Part shown: piece after piece, positions 5,342 through 5,390 of the stretch | Position numbering within the stretch: the stretch's first letter is position 1 | Layout of the letters: each line of letters opens with the position of its first letter | Assembly (NCBI GenBank): GCA_030749275.1 | Contig: JASMKJ010000056.1 | Coordinates: 1 to 5,390 of the forward strand | Source: Acidimicrobiales bacterium | Lineage (GTDB): Bacteria > Actinomycetota > Acidimicrobiia > Acidimicrobiales > Poriferisodalaceae | Reading direction: 5' to 3' | DNA length: 5,390 nucleotides | Notes under the pieces: generated by a model | What the model saw: the letters and a program-made list of their open reading frames with translations, nothing else | What the model was told of the DNA's origin: nothing | Database searches by the model: none | Program-made: the position numbers and the translations under genes

Positions 5342-5347
5342 ATCGTA
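5342..5347 (-). promoter_or_regulatory. Possible -10 box for the lipoprotein gene
   Basis: TACGAT on the minus strand fits the actinobacterial TANNNT -10 pattern and lies about 40 bp before the ATG at 5301. No good -35 box is visible 16-18 nt upstream. If real, transcription would start downstream of the ATG at 5343, excluding that start and supporting 5301 or 5310. Confidence 0.25.
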
Positions 5348-5353
5348 GAAGGG

Positions 5354-5377
5354 CACTGACCGCCGCTGAGGTTAGTG
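5354..5377. repeat. Imperfect inverted repeat upstream of the lipoprotein gene
   Basis: CACTGACC (5354-5361) and GGTTAGTG (5370-5377) are reverse complements at 7 of 8 positions, with an 8-nt spacer. The repeat lies just upstream of the possible -10 box. It could be an operator, the end of a gene beyond the window, or chance. Confidence 0.25.
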
Positions 5378-5390
5378 GTCGTCGACGCTG

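Noticed and set aside
5302..5343. Start at ATG 5343 for the lipoprotein
   Set aside because: It would place 14 non-typical residues before the MKRR n-region of the signal peptide, has no SD, and overlaps the possible -10 box.

Overview
The window holds five protein genes and one unexplained intergenic locus. It looks like an actinobacterium of moderate GC content. The Nei-type glycosylase has the layout I remember for Mycobacterium tuberculosis Rv2464c, and the P1-family peptidase resembles Rv1333. GTG is used as a start codon, and GC-rich hairpins without a long U tract serve as terminators. The GC content looks lower than in Mycobacterium or Streptomyces. An acidimicrobial or other marine/freshwater actinobacterium is a reasonable guess, but it is inference only.

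Left part (1-1327): two paralogous DNA repair glycosylases face each other tail to tail. The 3' end of mutM/fpg runs on + and enters from outside the window. A complete nei-type gene runs on -. Both end in a C2/C2 zinc finger. Only 113 bp separate their stop codons.

Middle (1328-2635): a P1-family Ntn-hydrolase peptidase (DmpA-like, predicted to self-cleave) is transcribed divergently from nei across a 40-bp gap. It is followed by 371 bp with no conventional gene. That stretch contains an unusually long Shine-Dalgarno sequence (16 positions complementary to the 16S rRNA 3' end, one of them G-U), a 13-codon ORF, a second copy of the same 10-mer just before the stop, a hairpin carrying an anti-SD-like CCTCCTT, a perfect 7-bp hairpin, and a strong GC-rich terminator. 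I read it as a candidate structured RNA or leader-peptide locus. It is the least explained part of the window.

Right part (2636-5390, - strand): a large secreted lipoprotein appears to join a polysaccharide-lyase-like jelly-roll domain to a putative TIM-barrel glycoside hydrolase with an EF-hand-like calcium loop. A small MmcQ/YjbR-family gene lies 23 bp downstream and is probably co-transcribed. The GC-rich terminator at 2553-2581 sits between this operon and the + strand locus and could serve both.
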